A stretch of DNA of 37,933 nt from Pseudomonas tehranensis (GTDB lineage: Bacteria; Pseudomonadota; Gammaproteobacteria; Pseudomonadales; Pseudomonadaceae). The position numbers and the translations under genes are program-made. Positions within the stretch are counted from its first letter, which is position 1, and each line of letters begins with the position of its first letter. The notes beneath the pieces are model-generated. The model worked only from the letters and a program-made list of their open reading frames with translations. It made no database searches and was not told where the DNA came from. Shown here one piece after another: positions 14,601-22,118 of the stretch. The stretch covers positions 1 to 37,933 of the forward strand of contig NZ_JABWQV010000027.1 of the NCBI RefSeq assembly GCF_014268615.1, in the 5' to 3' direction.

Positions 14601-15288
14601 TGGTGGCCTCGATCGTTCTTTTCAGTTTGCCCAGCAGGCGAATGGTTTGCTTGAGCTCCGGTGGAAATCGCTGAATCGTGTTGCGGCTCATCAGTTCGCG
14701 CCGCGTGATCAGTTCCAGATTGCCAACAGAGCAGTTTGTATGGTCTGCGGTTCTGAAGACCAGCACCATGCCCTTTGGAATAGCGCCATGCACTGCCTCC
14801 CAATTGCGACGGTGCGTCCATTCCCATTTGTTGGGCTCGGCCACCTTAATTTTCAGATACCCGTCCGAGGCCAGCACCTCTGTGCCGATAGGCACGTGAT
14901 TGTGTGGCAGGTGCCCACTTGTGAATTGTGTCTCTGTGGATCTGCCACCTGCTGCGAACGGCTTTCCTTTGTTCCAGGTGCCATGTCCTTTTTGAAAGCG
15001 CGTCGCCGTGCCTATGTTGCCGTCACGACGTAGCCGGCCTGAATGCTCGCTAGCCAAGAACTCTGCGCTGCGCTTCAGGCCGAGCTCTTTTGCTTTGCCA
15101 TAAATCGCGGACTTCGGGCGGCCAAAAATTTCAACCAGTTGTGACATCGGGGTGGTGGCGTACAGCGACCCCAGCCGCGACTCCTCGGATGTCGTCCAGA
15201 AACGCCGGCGGTTGGATGGCGTTTGGGGAGTTTTACTGGCAGAGCGTGCTCTGGCTCGTTCTAAAGCTTGTTGTGCGATGGTATTCAT
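14593..15288 (-). CDS. HNH homing-type endonuclease
   Basis: A 231-residue protein. The N-terminal part has a DNA-binding helical segment (TTSEESRLGSLYATTPMSQLVEIFG). Next is a basic, glycine-rich linker with FQKGHGTWNKGK. The HNH_3-type nuclease motif is in the C-terminal half: EWTHRRNWEAVHG, IPKGMVLVFRTADHTNCSVGNLELI. The first His and the Asn-Leu-Glu segment fit the metal-binding core. Such genes are often passengers (homing endonucleases) in phages, but may have a role in DNA processing. It sits inside the early transcript. Confidence 0.82.
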   Translation of the reverse strand: MNTIAQQALERARARSASKTPQTPSNRRRFWTTSEESRLGSLYATTPMSQLVEIFGRPKSAIYGKAKELGLKRSAEFLASEHSGRLRRDGNIGTATRFQKGHGTWNKGKPFAAGGRSTETQFTSGHLPHNHVPIGTEVLASDGYLKIKVAEPNKWEWTHRRNWEAVHGAIPKGMVLVFRTADHTNCSVGNLELITRRELMSRNTIQRFPPELKQTIRLLGKLKRTIEATNE

Positions 15289-15299
15289 GGTTCAGATCC

Positions 15300-15515
15300 T
15301 TAATGCCTAGTCCGGCGGCGACCTTTTGCAACTTTCGCGGCAAGCTTTTCCGCCATCAAGGCAGCCCATTCTTCTGTTTTCCGTTGCTGACGTTGCTTGC
15401 TGCAGCGTTCGTGTCGCCGGATCGATCGAGCACGCCCGCAGATGTCGCAAATGCTGGGAAGGTCAAGACGGTGGCTGGCCATGGTGGGTCGCAGGCGGGT
15501 GGTCGATTCAGGCAT
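15300..15515 (-). CDS. Small basic phage protein with Cys motif
   Basis: A 71-residue protein with CDICGRARSIRRHERC, a possible zinc-binding site, followed by a basic helix rich in Lys, Arg and Gln. It could bind nucleic acid. Its start overlaps the end of the next upstream gene by eight bases, which supports it as a real, coupled gene. Function unknown. Confidence 0.6.
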   Translation of the reverse strand: MPESTTRLRPTMASHRLDLPSICDICGRARSIRRHERCSKQRQQRKTEEWAALMAEKLAAKVAKGRRRTRH

Positions 15516-15948
15516 TGGATACCTCCGCTAACGCTAATTCTTCGAAGCCAGGAAGTTGCACATCTGCTGCAACAACACGGATACCACACCACCCGAAGTC
15601 GTCCCCTTCGATCTCACCGCCCCAACCTTCATTGCAGTGCAGCTTTTTGGTCGCGGCTTTCGCTGGGTAGCTGTGGCAGGTGGCAGTAAAGTGTCCGCCC
15701 CTGTCCTCCAGCATTTCGCAAATGACCTCCAGCCCAGCTAGTCGAACGACCGTGCGGATAGCGTCGCCGTCCTCTTCGCTAAGGCGATCCTCCGCACCGG
15801 TCCAGAAGTCGTTGATCATGTTCGCGCGTTCGATGGTCAGACGATCCAGTCTGACTTCAAGGATGACCTCGAAGTCTTTCCACGTGTCCTTCACCTTGAA
15901 TTTCTTTATGTTCTCGACGGTGCAGTGGGATGGGGCATCAGTCATCAT
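15508..15948 (-). CDS. DUF2528-like phage protein
   Basis: A 146-residue acidic protein. Segments such as FEVILEVRLDRLTIERANMINDFWTGAEDRL and FGWCGIRVVAADV resemble the DUF2528 family found in P2-like Pseudomonas phages. No catalytic motif seen. Overlaps the upstream gene by four bases (ATGA), so it is translated as part of the early operon. Role unknown. Confidence 0.65.
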   Translation of the reverse strand: MMTDAPSHCTVENIKKFKVKDTWKDFEVILEVRLDRLTIERANMINDFWTGAEDRLSEEDGDAIRTVVRLAGLEVICEMLEDRGGHFTATCHSYPAKAATKKLHCNEGWGGEIEGDDFGWCGIRVVAADVQLPGFEELALAEVSNA

Positions 15949-16208
15949 GCGTCCCCCAGCAATGCACGGGTCAGCGCGTTTCGCTGGCCAGCCGCAGTGA
16001 GCTTGTGAAGCGGCTGGATGCTGGTGCGGCCGTTGCGGCTGCGAAGCTTTGCGATGCCGCCATCGAGCCCGATTACTTTGGCTTCTTTGACGGAAAGGGC
16101 GTAGCCGCCGGCAGTTGCCGTCATCTTCACGTAGGTGACTTGGTCACCGATGCTAATCGTGTTCATGGTAGCCTCGGCAGCGCCGCCGTTGAGGGTTTGA
16201 TCTAGCAT
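15945..16208 (-). CDS. Small phage protein, unknown function
   Basis: An 87-residue protein with a beta-rich middle (GDQVTYVKMTATAGGYALSVKEAKVIG) and a basic end (RNGRTSIQPLHKL). I chose the start at 16208 because it has the strong site AAGGAGAGAACC just before it, the same one used by two neighbouring genes. Role unknown. Confidence 0.65.
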   Translation of the reverse strand: MLDQTLNGGAAEATMNTISIGDQVTYVKMTATAGGYALSVKEAKVIGLDGGIAKLRSRNGRTSIQPLHKLTAAGQRNALTRALLGDA

Positions 16209-16232
16209 GGTTCTCTCCTTTCAGGGGTGGCA

Positions 16233-16262
16233 GGTGCCATGGGGTTGCAGCCCCATGGCACC
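16233..16262 (-). promoter_or_regulatory. 12-bp intercistronic hairpin
   Basis: GGTGCCATGGGG and CCCCATGGCACC pair perfectly around TTGCAG. It lies between the 45-residue gene's stop and the ribosome binding site of the next gene. Weaker hairpins with a similar TTGCAG loop lie before the next two genes (GCCGG/CCGGC at about 16430-16446 and GGGCTG/CAGCCC at about 16771-16796). It may slow transcription or protect mRNA ends; no T run is present. Confidence 0.55.
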
Positions 16263-16271
16263 AACTTTGGT

Positions 16272-16409
16272 TTATCTGAGGATCCAAATCATCAAGTCCG
16301 GCACCTGGACCGCGACGACCGCCATCAACGCCACTGTCACGACTGCGCCGATGAATTGCCCGAGCAGGGCACTACGTCCGGTTTGTTCAAGTTGTTCTGT
16401 GTCTCGCAT
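16272..16409 (-). CDS. Small membrane protein, 45 residues
   Basis: A short gene missed by length cut-offs. It begins MRDTEQLEQTG, followed by one hydrophobic segment (LLGQFIGAVVTVALMAVVAVQV) and an IWILR tail. AAGGAGAGAACC lies directly before the ATG, identical to the site of its two neighbours, which supports it. Role unknown; probably an inner-membrane peptide. Confidence 0.65.
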   Translation of the reverse strand: MRDTEQLEQTGRSALLGQFIGAVVTVALMAVVAVQVPDLMIWILR

Positions 16410-16446
16410 GGTTCTCTCCTTTCAAGGGTGCCGGTTGCAGCCGGCG

Positions 16447-16755
16447 TTACAGGTTGCTGTCTGGTAGTCGCACCAGGTACAGCACCAGGTCTTCAAATTC
16501 ATTGGCGTCCTCGACGCATGATTGCCAGTCCAGCACCGCCTGGATCTGAAGTTTTGAGCAGTTCAGCACCATGATTTCGCACTGACCGTCCGTAGCCCTG
16601 ACCTCCAAAATGTCGACCAGACCGTTGGCGCCGTAGGCGTCGGCTTGCACCGTTTTGCGATGGTAGTTACCAAGCTCGCTGAGCAATTCGGATACGCGGT
16701 CTTGCAGTCCCTTCGCGTCACTCCGATCAGTGCTGGCGATGATTTGAATCTGCAT
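16447..16755 (-). CDS. Small phage protein, unknown function
   Basis: A 102-residue acidic protein (MQIQIIASTDRSDAKGLQD) with no recognised domain. It has the shared AAGGAGAGAACC ribosome site and lies just downstream of the replication gene. Its last residues run to the intercistronic hairpin. Role unknown. Confidence 0.6.
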   Translation of the reverse strand: MQIQIIASTDRSDAKGLQDRVSELLSELGNYHRKTVQADAYGANGLVDILEVRATDGQCEIMVLNCSKLQIQAVLDWQSCVEDANEFEDLVLYLVRLPDSNL

Positions 16756-16795
16756 GGTTCTCTCCTTTCAGGGCTGTTCGGCGCGGGTTGCAGCC

Positions 16796-19606
16796 CTACG
16801 CCTGGAAGATCCAGCACTTAACGGTGGGTGATTTGGTGATCGTGTTGTTTGTCCGCGTTGCCTGATACGCACGCACAGCGCTATCAACGGCCTTGTTCGA
16901 TTCCAGGAATTTGCGGCAGCGGGATTCCTTCAGGCGATCGCGCAGCTCGCTGACGTCGGCCAGTTTTTGCCGGTGCTCTGCGGCTCGTTCTACGAACTCG
17001 TTGAGGTTGATGGCGATGATGTTGTCTTTTTTGCTGTGGTTCACCACCGGGCCGTCGGCGTCGAGGCCTTGCAGGTATTCGTAGACTTCCCAGAATTCGG
17101 CAACAACCGGGTGGTCTGCGCTGATCGAGCTCTGGCGCTCGATGGCCATCGAGACGATGCAGCGCTGGGTAGCACTGATCTGGGCGTCGCTCAGCGGTAC
17201 CAGCGAACGAATGCAGTCGACCAGGCCGAGCAGTTGGGCGTGGTTTTTTACGATCCTCTCGACGCGGATATAGCCTCTCAGCTGGTTGCCGCAGTGTTGG
17301 CAAGCCGCCTTTTCGTTTGTGGCGGGGTATTCGGTGTCGCAGCTGATGCAATGGGTGTGAAGTCGACGCAGGCGAGCCTCATGGGCCGGCATTTTGTCGG
17401 CAAGCGTGGCCATGACATCGCTTTCACGCTTCACCGCCTGCAGTAGAAAATGGCTTAGCTTATTGCCGTCCAGGGCGGTGAGTTGGTCAGCCGCGGCTCT
17501 GCTTTCGGGGGTCACGTTCGGCCGCACAAAATGAAGCTTCACAATCCGCGTCATGATGGCTTCGGATGCGATAACAGGCGCGTTCTGGCTGATTGCGATC
17601 GTGCCTCGGAACGGTGGCTCGTAGGTTTCGTTGCCGGCAGTTTTGACGCCCTTTGTCGCCAGGGTGCCGCCGCCGAAATAGTCCTTCAGCTCATCCCATT
17701 CGAAGTTTTTCGCGTGGGATTTGTCGTCGCCGCTCCGATCGGATTCGAGTAGAACCACCGGCATGCCGGAAACCTGGCCCATCAACCGGCTGCGGCCGGC
17801 CTTGGTGGATTTCGATGGGTCAAACCCTTCGTAGCCGGCGCGGCCGAGCAGCTTCCACAAAAGGTTGAGCAAGGTGGTCTTACCGGCTCCGGCCTCGCCG
17901 GTGGCTTCCAGGAAGGGGAAGGACTGGTAGCGGGCGCGGATCTGCTCGGCGAATAGCGAGCCGAACCAGAAGGTCAGCGCGACGACGCCTTGTGCGCCGA
18001 AGCACGTCCATAGCAATTTCGCCCATTCGTCGCTGTATTCCTTTGGGTCGCGCTGGATCCGCACCGGCACTGCGCGCTGGAGGGTTTTCAGGCGCAGCTT
18101 CCCGAACTCGAAAAACTCCTCGTCATTCACGTCGACCACCTGGCCATCCTTTACAGCCAGGTCCCCGTACACATAGCAGGCGTATTCCTTGCTGTACCCA
18201 ACGAAGTCGATCGTCTGGACCGTTTTGATCGCGAACAACTGGTCCTTCATGATCTTGTCGAGCTGCTGGCCGCTGCCGGTGAAGACCGCGCCGGCGGCCA
18301 TGCCGAGCAGGCGCTTTTTGAATTCGCTCGCGGCTGCGACCTGGCCACCGGTGAAGGTGTTTTTCACTGAACCCCCATCGTGGGGGAAGTCCACGCGGAA
18401 GAAGTACCAGGACTCGTCGGTGATCTCGTTGCGCTGGAAATACAGGGCTTGTGGATAGCAGTTGGCGATTTCGACGACGTTGTTGGACATGCGCAGCGCC
18501 TTGTCGCGCAGTGCCTTCTCGTTTAGCAACTGCTCTTCGTGGTCTTTGCTGGTCTCCAGCGCCTGCATGGCGCTGTTGAACTTGCTGATATCTAACTTCC
18601 ACCAGTACAGGCGAGAATCGAAGCCAAAGTGAAACTCTTCGCGCTCGCGCCAGGTGTACATAAGCAACGCTTTCTCGGATGCGCTCTCTGCAATAAGCAG
18701 TGCGCCGTGGTGCCTGGCTTCCTTTACATCCGCATCGATCCGCCGACGACGTGCATCCACGTCATCGATAAAGCCCCACCGCTGGTGCAGGTCGTTCCAA
18801 TCCACTTTGCGAGCATCGCGCTGGGGGATCTGAGCCGCTTCACAGGTAAAACCCATGGCCCTGGCCATAGCCACCCATTTACGCGTGTAGCGGTGCGCAC
18901 CTGGCTCGTTATCCAGGGCCCAGATCAGCTTTGGCAGGTGTCCAGCCCGTTCGGTGGCCAGCGCACGCAACGACTGTTCTGGGAACTGGTTTGACGACAT
19001 CGCAGCGACGGCATCTATGCCGTGATGGATCAAGGAGATGGCATCGAAAACGCCCTCCACGATCCAGATTTCTTTTGTGTCAGACAGGTCTAAACGGGGG
19101 TGACACCACCAGTGCCCCTTCGCACCGCCGCCTTTTGTGAAGCGAGCTTTTTTCTTGCCGAATCGGTGGGGCTTATCAATCAGCCTCTCCCAATAGGTAC
19201 CGTTTGGCAGAGGAAAGCGCACGGTTGCGGAGCCGATGCCAAGGTCCGGATCGTAGAAATACTCCTGTGTGAACGTCCCTTGCACCAGGTCGAAACGAAA
19301 GCCCCTGGCAAACTCAAGATAGGCGCGTGCTGTAGCGTTGGGGTTCTCGTCGGTGGCAGGGGCACGTTTGCTCCAATCGTCAAACAGGTCTGCATAGAGC
19401 TCTTTGACATGCCATTGCTGACCGCATTTGCTTTCGCGGCCGCACTTGATGAACCACGGATTGTTGAAGTTTGAGTACAGCTCCTTCTTGTTGCAGGCCG
19501 GGCAAGTGCCACCTCGCATGAAATCGGTGCCGACCCGGTGTTTCAGGCCGTAGTCGAATTCAAGTCGGGTCAATACGTCGGCCCGGATTTTCTCTTCCAT
19601 CGTCAT
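16796..19606 (-). CDS. Phage replication protein: CHC2 zinc finger, Toprim and helicase domains
   Basis: A 936-residue primase-helicase. The N-terminal CHC2-type zinc site uses C35, C38, C55 and C61. A Toprim segment is near residue 185 (EIWIVEGVFDAISLI), with the acidic pair in IWALDNEPG. A superfamily-3-like ATPase has the Walker A motif GEAGAGKTT near residue 570 and an acidic pattern VVLLESDRSG later. A second Cys cluster HCISC...CQHCG lies near 755-770. It would unwind DNA and lay primers at the phage origin. It replaces the rolling-circle protein A of P2, so replication is probably P4-alpha-like. It begins with an ATGA overlap with the gene before it. Confidence 0.9.
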   Translation of the reverse strand: MTMEEKIRADVLTRLEFDYGLKHRVGTDFMRGGTCPACNKKELYSNFNNPWFIKCGRESKCGQQWHVKELYADLFDDWSKRAPATDENPNATARAYLEFARGFRFDLVQGTFTQEYFYDPDLGIGSATVRFPLPNGTYWERLIDKPHRFGKKKARFTKGGGAKGHWWCHPRLDLSDTKEIWIVEGVFDAISLIHHGIDAVAAMSSNQFPEQSLRALATERAGHLPKLIWALDNEPGAHRYTRKWVAMARAMGFTCEAAQIPQRDARKVDWNDLHQRWGFIDDVDARRRRIDADVKEARHHGALLIAESASEKALLMYTWREREEFHFGFDSRLYWWKLDISKFNSAMQALETSKDHEEQLLNEKALRDKALRMSNNVVEIANCYPQALYFQRNEITDESWYFFRVDFPHDGGSVKNTFTGGQVAAASEFKKRLLGMAAGAVFTGSGQQLDKIMKDQLFAIKTVQTIDFVGYSKEYACYVYGDLAVKDGQVVDVNDEEFFEFGKLRLKTLQRAVPVRIQRDPKEYSDEWAKLLWTCFGAQGVVALTFWFGSLFAEQIRARYQSFPFLEATGEAGAGKTTLLNLLWKLLGRAGYEGFDPSKSTKAGRSRLMGQVSGMPVVLLESDRSGDDKSHAKNFEWDELKDYFGGGTLATKGVKTAGNETYEPPFRGTIAISQNAPVIASEAIMTRIVKLHFVRPNVTPESRAAADQLTALDGNKLSHFLLQAVKRESDVMATLADKMPAHEARLRRLHTHCISCDTEYPATNEKAACQHCGNQLRGYIRVERIVKNHAQLLGLVDCIRSLVPLSDAQISATQRCIVSMAIERQSSISADHPVVAEFWEVYEYLQGLDADGPVVNHSKKDNIIAINLNEFVERAAEHRQKLADVSELRDRLKESRCRKFLESNKAVDSAVRAYQATRTNNTITKSPTVKCWIFQA

Positions 19607-19836
19607 GCCTGTTTCCTGATGGCGACCTGGAGGGCGCCGAGAGTTGTCTTTTGAGCCGCCAGAGCGGGGTAGGCCGAGAGAATGGCGCCGGTGCGCATGC
19701 CATCAGGAACGCGGCGAAATTCATCCGAATACCAATGCTCCTGGATGCCCAGTCGCAGGCGTTCACGGAGCTCCTGCAGCAAGGCTTCGGCGAGGGTTTC
19801 GCTCAGGCTCATCTGGATGGAAAGTGCTGTGCTCAT
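19603..19836 (-). CDS. Small phage protein, unknown function
   Basis: A 77-residue protein starting MSTALSIQMSLSETLAEALLQELRERL, mostly helical. The stop overlaps the replication gene start (ATGA), so the two are coupled. It may be an accessory replication factor, but nothing in the sequence says so. Confidence 0.6.
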   Translation of the reverse strand: MSTALSIQMSLSETLAEALLQELRERLRLGIQEHWYSDEFRRVPDGMRTGAILSAYPALAAQKTTLGALQVAIRKQA

Positions 19837-19900
19837 GGCTTTTTCCCTGATTTCGGGCGCAATTCACCCAAACCCACACGCAAACGGTGGAGCGATTCGG

Positions 19901-20275
19901 TCAGTTGTTGGGGTTTTTTGGTCGCGCCCCCGAGGCGTCGACCAGGTGTTGGAAGATCAGCGCGACGGGTATGGCGAACGACTTTCCGCTGGCTGGATCG
20001 GAAAGGACCGCAACCGATTCACTGCTACTTTTCAGATCAAGGCGTCGCTGGCCAGCGCTGGCGCGTAGTTGTCCGTATGCCAAGCCCGTCAGGTTTTCGG
20101 CGAGAAAGATCGGAACTTCCAGCGTTGTCTGCAGGTGGGCAACCGTCCTGACAAACAGCTGCTGATCATTGCCTAGGTGTTCTGCCTGGTGGCGCTGCAT
20201 GTAGCAGAGTGCGGCGTCTTGCATGGCGGCGCGGTACTCACGCTCGGGATTCTGCTCGCTGATCATGTGGTTCAT
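19901..20275 (-). CDS. Small phage protein, unknown function
   Basis: A 124-residue protein starting MNHMISEQNPEREYRAAMQDA. The start overlaps the stop of the Ogr-like gene, favouring it over an upstream in-frame ATG at 20368. A helical N-terminus is followed by mixed sequence ending in PKNPNN. No family recognised. Confidence 0.6.
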   Translation of the reverse strand: MNHMISEQNPEREYRAAMQDAALCYMQRHQAEHLGNDQQLFVRTVAHLQTTLEVPIFLAENLTGLAYGQLRASAGQRRLDLKSSSESVAVLSDPASGKSFAIPVALIFQHLVDASGARPKNPNN

Positions 20276-20556
20276 CACGCCGTCTCCAGTCCAAGTAGGT
20301 CCATCTGTTGCTCGCCTTCCTTTTTCATCGCTTGCCGGCGAATGGCGACAGGGGCCACTGGCAAGCAAACGGATGGATTTGGCATACCCGAAGGGCTCAT
20401 CTCATGGGTCATTTCGAACTGAGCTCGTACTGACCAACCGCAGGCTTCGTTGACGCATTGCAGGTAGGCAATACGCAAAAAGATATGCGTGCCTTCACTG
20501 GTGCGGATGCGCATTCGCCCCCGGCAGTGCGGGCATACCAGCTTGTAAGTGCTCAC
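20275..20556 (-). CDS. Ogr/Delta-like zinc-finger transcription activator
   Basis: A 93-residue protein with the Ogr/Delta-type zinc finger: CPHC near the N-terminus and C-x4-C in QCVNEACGWS. In P2 and P4, Ogr/Delta turns on late promoters by binding RNA polymerase alpha. Here the gene lies in the early operon instead of after D, where P2 keeps ogr. It is probably the activator of the late tail and lysis operons. Confidence 0.85.
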   Translation of the reverse strand: MSTYKLVCPHCRGRMRIRTSEGTHIFLRIAYLQCVNEACGWSVRAQFEMTHEMSPSGMPNPSVCLPVAPVAIRRQAMKKEGEQQMDLLGLETA

Positions 20557-20620
20557 TTTTTCTCCCCGCCGCTAGTCGCGGCCTTCGGCTGATGCCGAGA
20601 AATGTCGACGCTTCCAGCGC

Positions 20621-21136
20621 CTATTTCGATTGCTGACTGCCCGGGTTTTCCCGGTGCAGAACGATCACTGCGGTGATCTCTTCATGTCTGGCTGCTACGT
20701 GTGCGCGGTGCGCCGCAAGAATGGCTTGCACCTCGTCGTCCTGGATGACGCCGTCTTGCAGCGCCTTGGAAATGATGGCGTCGACGAGACCACGCTTTAC
20801 TGCTGTGTTGATCGATCGGGCGTACAGGTCGAGGTTGTCGATCTGTCCTGCTTCAGCAACCGGAACGAACACCCCGCCGTAAAGGTTGCAGACGAAGTCG
20901 GGGAGGTGAGTTGTCCCGGTCTGTGACTCCAGTAAGCAGATCTGCTCATCGGTAAGCGGACGGCTGCCGGCGTTCTCGTAGGCGTGGTTGTCGAATTTCT
21001 TCACCGACATACCCAAACGCGGAGCAGCGCAATCACGACCACCCGGATATGCGCAGATCACTGCGCTTACGACCTGCCTGCGGGTTTCTAGAACGGTGCG
21101 TTTCATCTTCTGGTTTCTCGCCGGGCCGAATGCCAT
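20621..21136 (-). CDS. YmfL-family (CII-like) phage regulator
   Basis: A 171-residue protein. The pattern RRQVVSAVICAYPGGRDCAAPRLGMSVKKFDNHAYENAGSRPLT recurs in YmfL-family regulators of Pseudomonas and E. coli prophages and includes a helix-turn-helix. The stated start overlaps the previous gene's stop (TAATG). An ATG at 21106 (MKRTVLE) is also possible. It probably controls the early phase, like CII of lambda. Confidence 0.75.
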   Translation of the reverse strand: MAFGPARNQKMKRTVLETRRQVVSAVICAYPGGRDCAAPRLGMSVKKFDNHAYENAGSRPLTDEQICLLESQTGTTHLPDFVCNLYGGVFVPVAEAGQIDNLDLYARSINTAVKRGLVDAIISKALQDGVIQDDEVQAILAAHRAHVAARHEEITAVIVLHRENPGSQQSK

Positions 21137-21345
21137 TAATTTGAGATCACGCCTTCTTTGATTCTTAGAAGCACAGCTGCTCGTCGGGCCTCGCCTCGCA
21201 CGCCCTTCTTGCGACCGTTCAACAAATCGCTGACCAAATTTTTGTTCAAGCCGTGGGTACGGCAGAACTGCGCAATGGTTATGCCGTTGCGATCAAGTTC
21301 TGCGCGGGCTTGCTCGGCTGTAAGGAGGACGGGCATAGTGTTCAT
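21136..21345 (-). CDS. Cro-like phage DNA-binding protein
   Basis: A 69-residue protein of the type found with phage Cro/GP16 genes. The recognition helix is in ITIAQFCRTHGLNKNLVSDLLNGRKKG. It is the first gene of the leftward early operon and is divergent from the CI-like repressor, the normal layout of a genetic switch. It probably competes with the repressor at the operators between them. Confidence 0.8.
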   Translation of the reverse strand: MNTMPVLLTAEQARAELDRNGITIAQFCRTHGLNKNLVSDLLNGRKKGVRGEARRAAVLLRIKEGVISN

Positions 21346-21439
21346 GTGTGTTCAATCGTGTTGTGTGTGCCATCATTATGCCCAAGAATTTGGCTGTGTA
21401 AAGCGGCGTGTGCCAAAAATTTGTGTGAGCGGAGATTCC
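21346..21439. promoter_or_regulatory. Switch region between cro-like and CI-like genes
   Basis: The gap holds two related candidate operators: CCAAGAATTTGG (21382-21393) and CCAAAAATTTGT (21413-21424). The first has CCAA/TTGG palindrome ends. A 17-bp sequence GTGTTCAATCGTGTTGT (21348-21364) occurs again, exactly, upstream of the integrase at 12852-12868. Both promoters must lie here. Operator identity is inference. Confidence 0.5.
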
Positions 21440-21796
21440 TTGGAAAAAACTTTGGGCGAGCGACTCCGGGAAGAGCGCGACCGACTTGGCATCAATCAGA
21501 ACGACTTCGCCGACATAGGCGGTGTAAAACGCAATTCCCAAGGCAATTACGAGAATGATCGACAGAGGCCGGACACGGCTTACCTGTTGGCAATTTCGAA
21601 AATTGGTGTGGACGTGATGTATGTGCTTTTTGGTCGGCGGGATACGGCTACTGGGACGCATACCTCTATCGAAAATGAGGTGCTGAGCTGCTTCCGTTCG
21701 TTGAGTCCTGGTGATCAGGTTGTGGTTCATCGAGTGGCCACCGGCTTGGCAGAAGCGGCGGCAAGAGAATCTCAGGGCACGCTCCCGCTGGAGTGA
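21440..21796 (+). CDS. CI-like phage repressor
   Basis: A 118-residue protein with an XRE-type helix-turn-helix (LRLREERDRLGINQNDFADIGGV, then NSQGNYENDRQRPDTAYL). There is no peptidase domain, so it is not a LexA-type repressor cleaved by RecA. I chose a TTG start at 21440 because GGAG lies five bases before it; GTG at 21425 is an alternative. It probably keeps the prophage silent by binding the operators before the Cro-like gene. Confidence 0.78.
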   Translation: MEKTLGERLREERDRLGINQNDFADIGGVKRNSQGNYENDRQRPDTAYLLAISKIGVDVMYVLFGRRDTATGTHTSIENEVLSCFRSLSPGDQVVVHRVATGLAEAAARESQGTLPLE

Positions 21797-21900
21797 ACCT
21801 GCGTCACTTTCTTTACTGCAACCATACGAAAGAGTGCTCACCTGGGGCTTCAGAAAACCGCGATTTAGCCGATCCTCTGCGACTTTTAGGAGTAGTGAGC

Positions 21901-22074
21901 ATGTTGGATCGAGGCGCTTTGGAGCAGTTTGAACAGGACGTTCGGAGCAAGGAGCCCTCCAGTCTTCAGTTGACGCAGCTAGAGCGCATTTTGCTGAGCA
22001 TGTACCGCAAAATGTCAGAGACGGATCAGAGCCACTTACACCGCATTGCGGAAATGATGGCGCAAACGGATTAA
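21901..22074 (+). CDS. Small phage protein next to the repressor
   Basis: A 57-residue protein starting MLDRGALEQFEQD. TAGGAG is in front of the ATG. The segment LERILLSMYRKMSETDQSHLHRIAEMM resembles C-terminal helices of some XRE-type regulators. It lies downstream of the CI-like gene on the same strand and may be a repressor accessory factor. Role unknown. Confidence 0.55.
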   Translation: MLDRGALEQFEQDVRSKEPSSLQLTQLERILLSMYRKMSETDQSHLHRIAEMMAQTD

Positions 22075-22091
22075 CCTCCGGCCAACTCACC

Positions 22092-22118
22092 GCACCCCGG
22101 CTGGTCATGCCGGGGTGC
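22092..22118. terminator. Bidirectional terminator between the repressor unit and the late operon
   Basis: GCACCCCGG and CCGGGGTGC pair over nine bases around a 9-base loop. The hairpin overlaps the stop codon of D, so it lies between the two convergent transcripts. It is GC-rich with no T run. Confidence 0.65.
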
